Source of the DNA: Pseudomonadota bacterium
Lineage (GTDB): Bacteria; Pseudomonadota; Alphaproteobacteria; Sphingomonadales; Sphingomonadaceae
Assembly (NCBI GenBank): GCA_023387085.1
Contig: JAEWIL010000055.1
Span: 1 to 6,985 of the forward strand
DNA: 6,985 bases
Direction of reading: 5' to 3'
The stretch's first letter is position 1. Every line of letters begins with the position of its first letter. The notes under the pieces are model-generated. The model saw only the letters and a program-made list of their open reading frames with translations, ran no database searches and was not told where the DNA came from. Positions 5,891-6,985 of the stretch are shown here, piece by piece. Both the position numbers and the translations under genes were made by a program.

Positions 5891-6985
5891 GCGAAACGTT
5901 CCTGTGTCTTGCGCGCCCGCCGCACGCGCCAGATTTCGAGCAATTGCGCGCGCCCGAGTAATGACAGCGCCGCACCGATCGCGATCAGCGCCCCGCCCAG
6001 CCAGATCCACCATACCAGCGGCTTCCACCACAGGCGGAGCTGATAGCGGTCGGCGCTGCCGTCCGGCCCAGTCACCGGCTGCCCCAGCACCGCGTAAAGC
6101 TGTCCCCCCGGCCGCGTCAGCAAAGCGGCTTCATTGGTCTCGGTCGGCGCCCCGCCCATCAAGCCCGGAAAGGTCCGTGCCGCGGGATGCAAGGTGAACG
6201 AAGCGCCCGAGGGCGTCGTTGCGATCAGCGTCCCCTGGATCGCGGTATAATTCGGCCCCGCAATCGGCTTCACCCCGTCGAACTTGATCGAGAAATCGGC
6301 GACCTTCACCGTTTCGCCCGGCGCTGCGGCGACCAGACGCTCCTGGATGAAAGCACTCTCGGCGCCCATCCCCGCGAGCGCCACCGCGACCCCGAAATGC
6401 GCCATCACCATGCCCCAGGTCGGCAGCGGCGTGCGGCGGAGGTTGCGGCCCCACAGCGGCGCAAGGCTTGCGACCGCAACAAGGCCCGCGACGGTCATGC
6501 CCAGCAGCGGCAATATGCCGACCTTGCCGCCGAACAGGATCAGCCCGAACAGGACGATCATCGCTGCCAGCACCGCGACGGGCAGGCGCGACCACAGTTT
6601 CTTCCCGTCGTCCTTGCGCCAGTTCAGCAGCGGTCCCGCAACCATCACGAGGCAAAGGATCAGCGCCAGCGGTCCCGCGACCCTGTTGTAATAGGGTGGC
6701 CCGACCGAAATCTTTTCGCCCATCGCCTCGGCAACGATCGGATAAAGCGTACCCAGCAAGACCAGCGCGAGGATCGTGGTCAGCAGCAGATTGTTGATCA
6801 CCAGCGAACCCTCGCGGCTCAGTAGCGCGAACTTTTTGCCCTCGGCGACCGCTCCGGCGCGAAAGGCAAAGAGCGTCAGCGCGCCGCCGATGTAGATGAA
6901 CATCAGGGCGAGCAGGAAGGTGCCGCGCTCGGGATCGACCGCAAAGCTGTGAACGCTCGTCAACAGCCCCGACCTTACGATGAAG
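5887..6985 (-). CDS. ccmF: Cytochrome c heme lyase subunit CcmF, C-terminal part
   Basis: This is the C-terminal half (about 366 residues; the family is usually about 650) of the multi-spanning inner-membrane protein that ligates heme to apocytochrome c with CcmH. The frame stays open to the right edge, reading FIVRSGLLTSVHSFAVDPERGTF, which is the CcmF signature, so the TTG at 6963 is internal and the start lies beyond the window. The upstream Trp-rich heme-handling (WWD) domain is outside the window. The His in LTSVHSFA and the membrane His in WGMVMAHFGVAV correspond to conserved heme-associated histidines of CcmF. A large periplasmic domain follows (about 205-325 of the segment read from the TTG, from SAFIQERLVAA to the RYQLRLWW block). 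The last helix is WIWLGGALIAIGAALSLL, with a basic cytoplasmic tail. It ends in TGA overlapping the ccmG ATG. In this gene order ccmE would be expected upstream. Confidence 0.97.
   Translation of the reverse strand, partial: FIVRSGLLTSVHSFAVDPERGTFLLALMFIYIGGALTLFAFRAGAVAEGKKFALLSREGSLVINNLLLTTILALVLLGTLYPIVAEAMGEKISVGPPYYNRVAGPLALILCLVMVAGPLLNWRKDDGKKLWSRLPVAVLAAMIVLFGLILFGGKVGILPLLGMTVAGLVAVASLAPLWGRNLRRTPLPTWGMVMAHFGVAVALAGMGAESAFIQERLVAAAPGETVKVADFSIKFDGVKPIAGPNYTAIQGTLIATTPSGASFTLHPAARTFPGLMGGAPTETNEAALLTRPGGQLYAVLGQPVTGPDGSADRYQLRLWWKPLVWWIWLGGALIAIGAALSLLGRAQLLEIWRVRRARKTQERFA
5899..5903 (-). promoter_or_regulatory. Ribosome binding site for ccmG
   Basis: On the minus strand this reads AGGAA, eight bases before the ATG that overlaps the ccmF stop. 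It favours this ATG over the longer frame reaching 6031. Confidence 0.6.

Noticed and set aside
5364..5975. N-terminal extension of the ccmH frame
   Set aside because: It overlaps ccmG completely and would bury the CcmH signal peptide; the GTG at 5363 with its own ribosome site and GTGA overlap is the better start.
4829..6043. Plus-strand open frame of 404 codons antisense to the ccm genes
   Set aside because: It is a shadow of ccmF, ccmG, ccmH and ccmI with low-complexity Arg-rich composition and no recognisable fold.

Overview
The window is high-GC and reads as chromosomal DNA of an alphaproteobacterium, most likely a sphingomonad such as Sphingopyxis or Sphingomonas. This assignment rests on the protein sequence style, the tightly overlapping cytochrome c maturation genes, and a dispersed-type inverted repeat containing a 'TCGAGCGAAGTCGA'-like core. 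It is an inference, because no database search was possible.

One gene lies on the plus strand. It is the 3' part of a nitronate monooxygenase-type flavin oxidoreductase (1-702), whose start is outside the window. It converges on a block of seven minus-strand genes that fills the rest. Between the two is a 162-bp gap holding a long imperfect inverted repeat (757-837) and no convincing gene.

The minus-strand block is transcribed from right to left. It begins with the C-terminal part of ccmF (cut by the window's right edge), followed by ccmG/dsbE, ccmH and a short ccmI-like TPR gene. Each junction is a 4-bp stop/start overlap (ATGA, GTGA, GTGA). Together these encode late steps of System I cytochrome c maturation: CcmG and CcmH handle apocytochrome thiols, the TPR protein probably holds apocytochrome, and CcmF/CcmH carry out heme ligation. 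57 bp further on lies a complete kup-type potassium transporter gene. After another 97 bp comes a two-gene unit: a DUF4261-like protein of unknown function, then a stand-alone AHH-family (HNH/EndoVII fold) putative nuclease, coupled by a TGATG overlap.

Most of the window is ordinary housekeeping sequence. The parts worth a second look are the DUF4261-like/AHH gene pair, the reduced CcmI, and the two inverted repeats at 757-837 and 2214-2249. I found no tRNA, rRNA, CRISPR array, insertion sequence or convincing intrinsic terminator.
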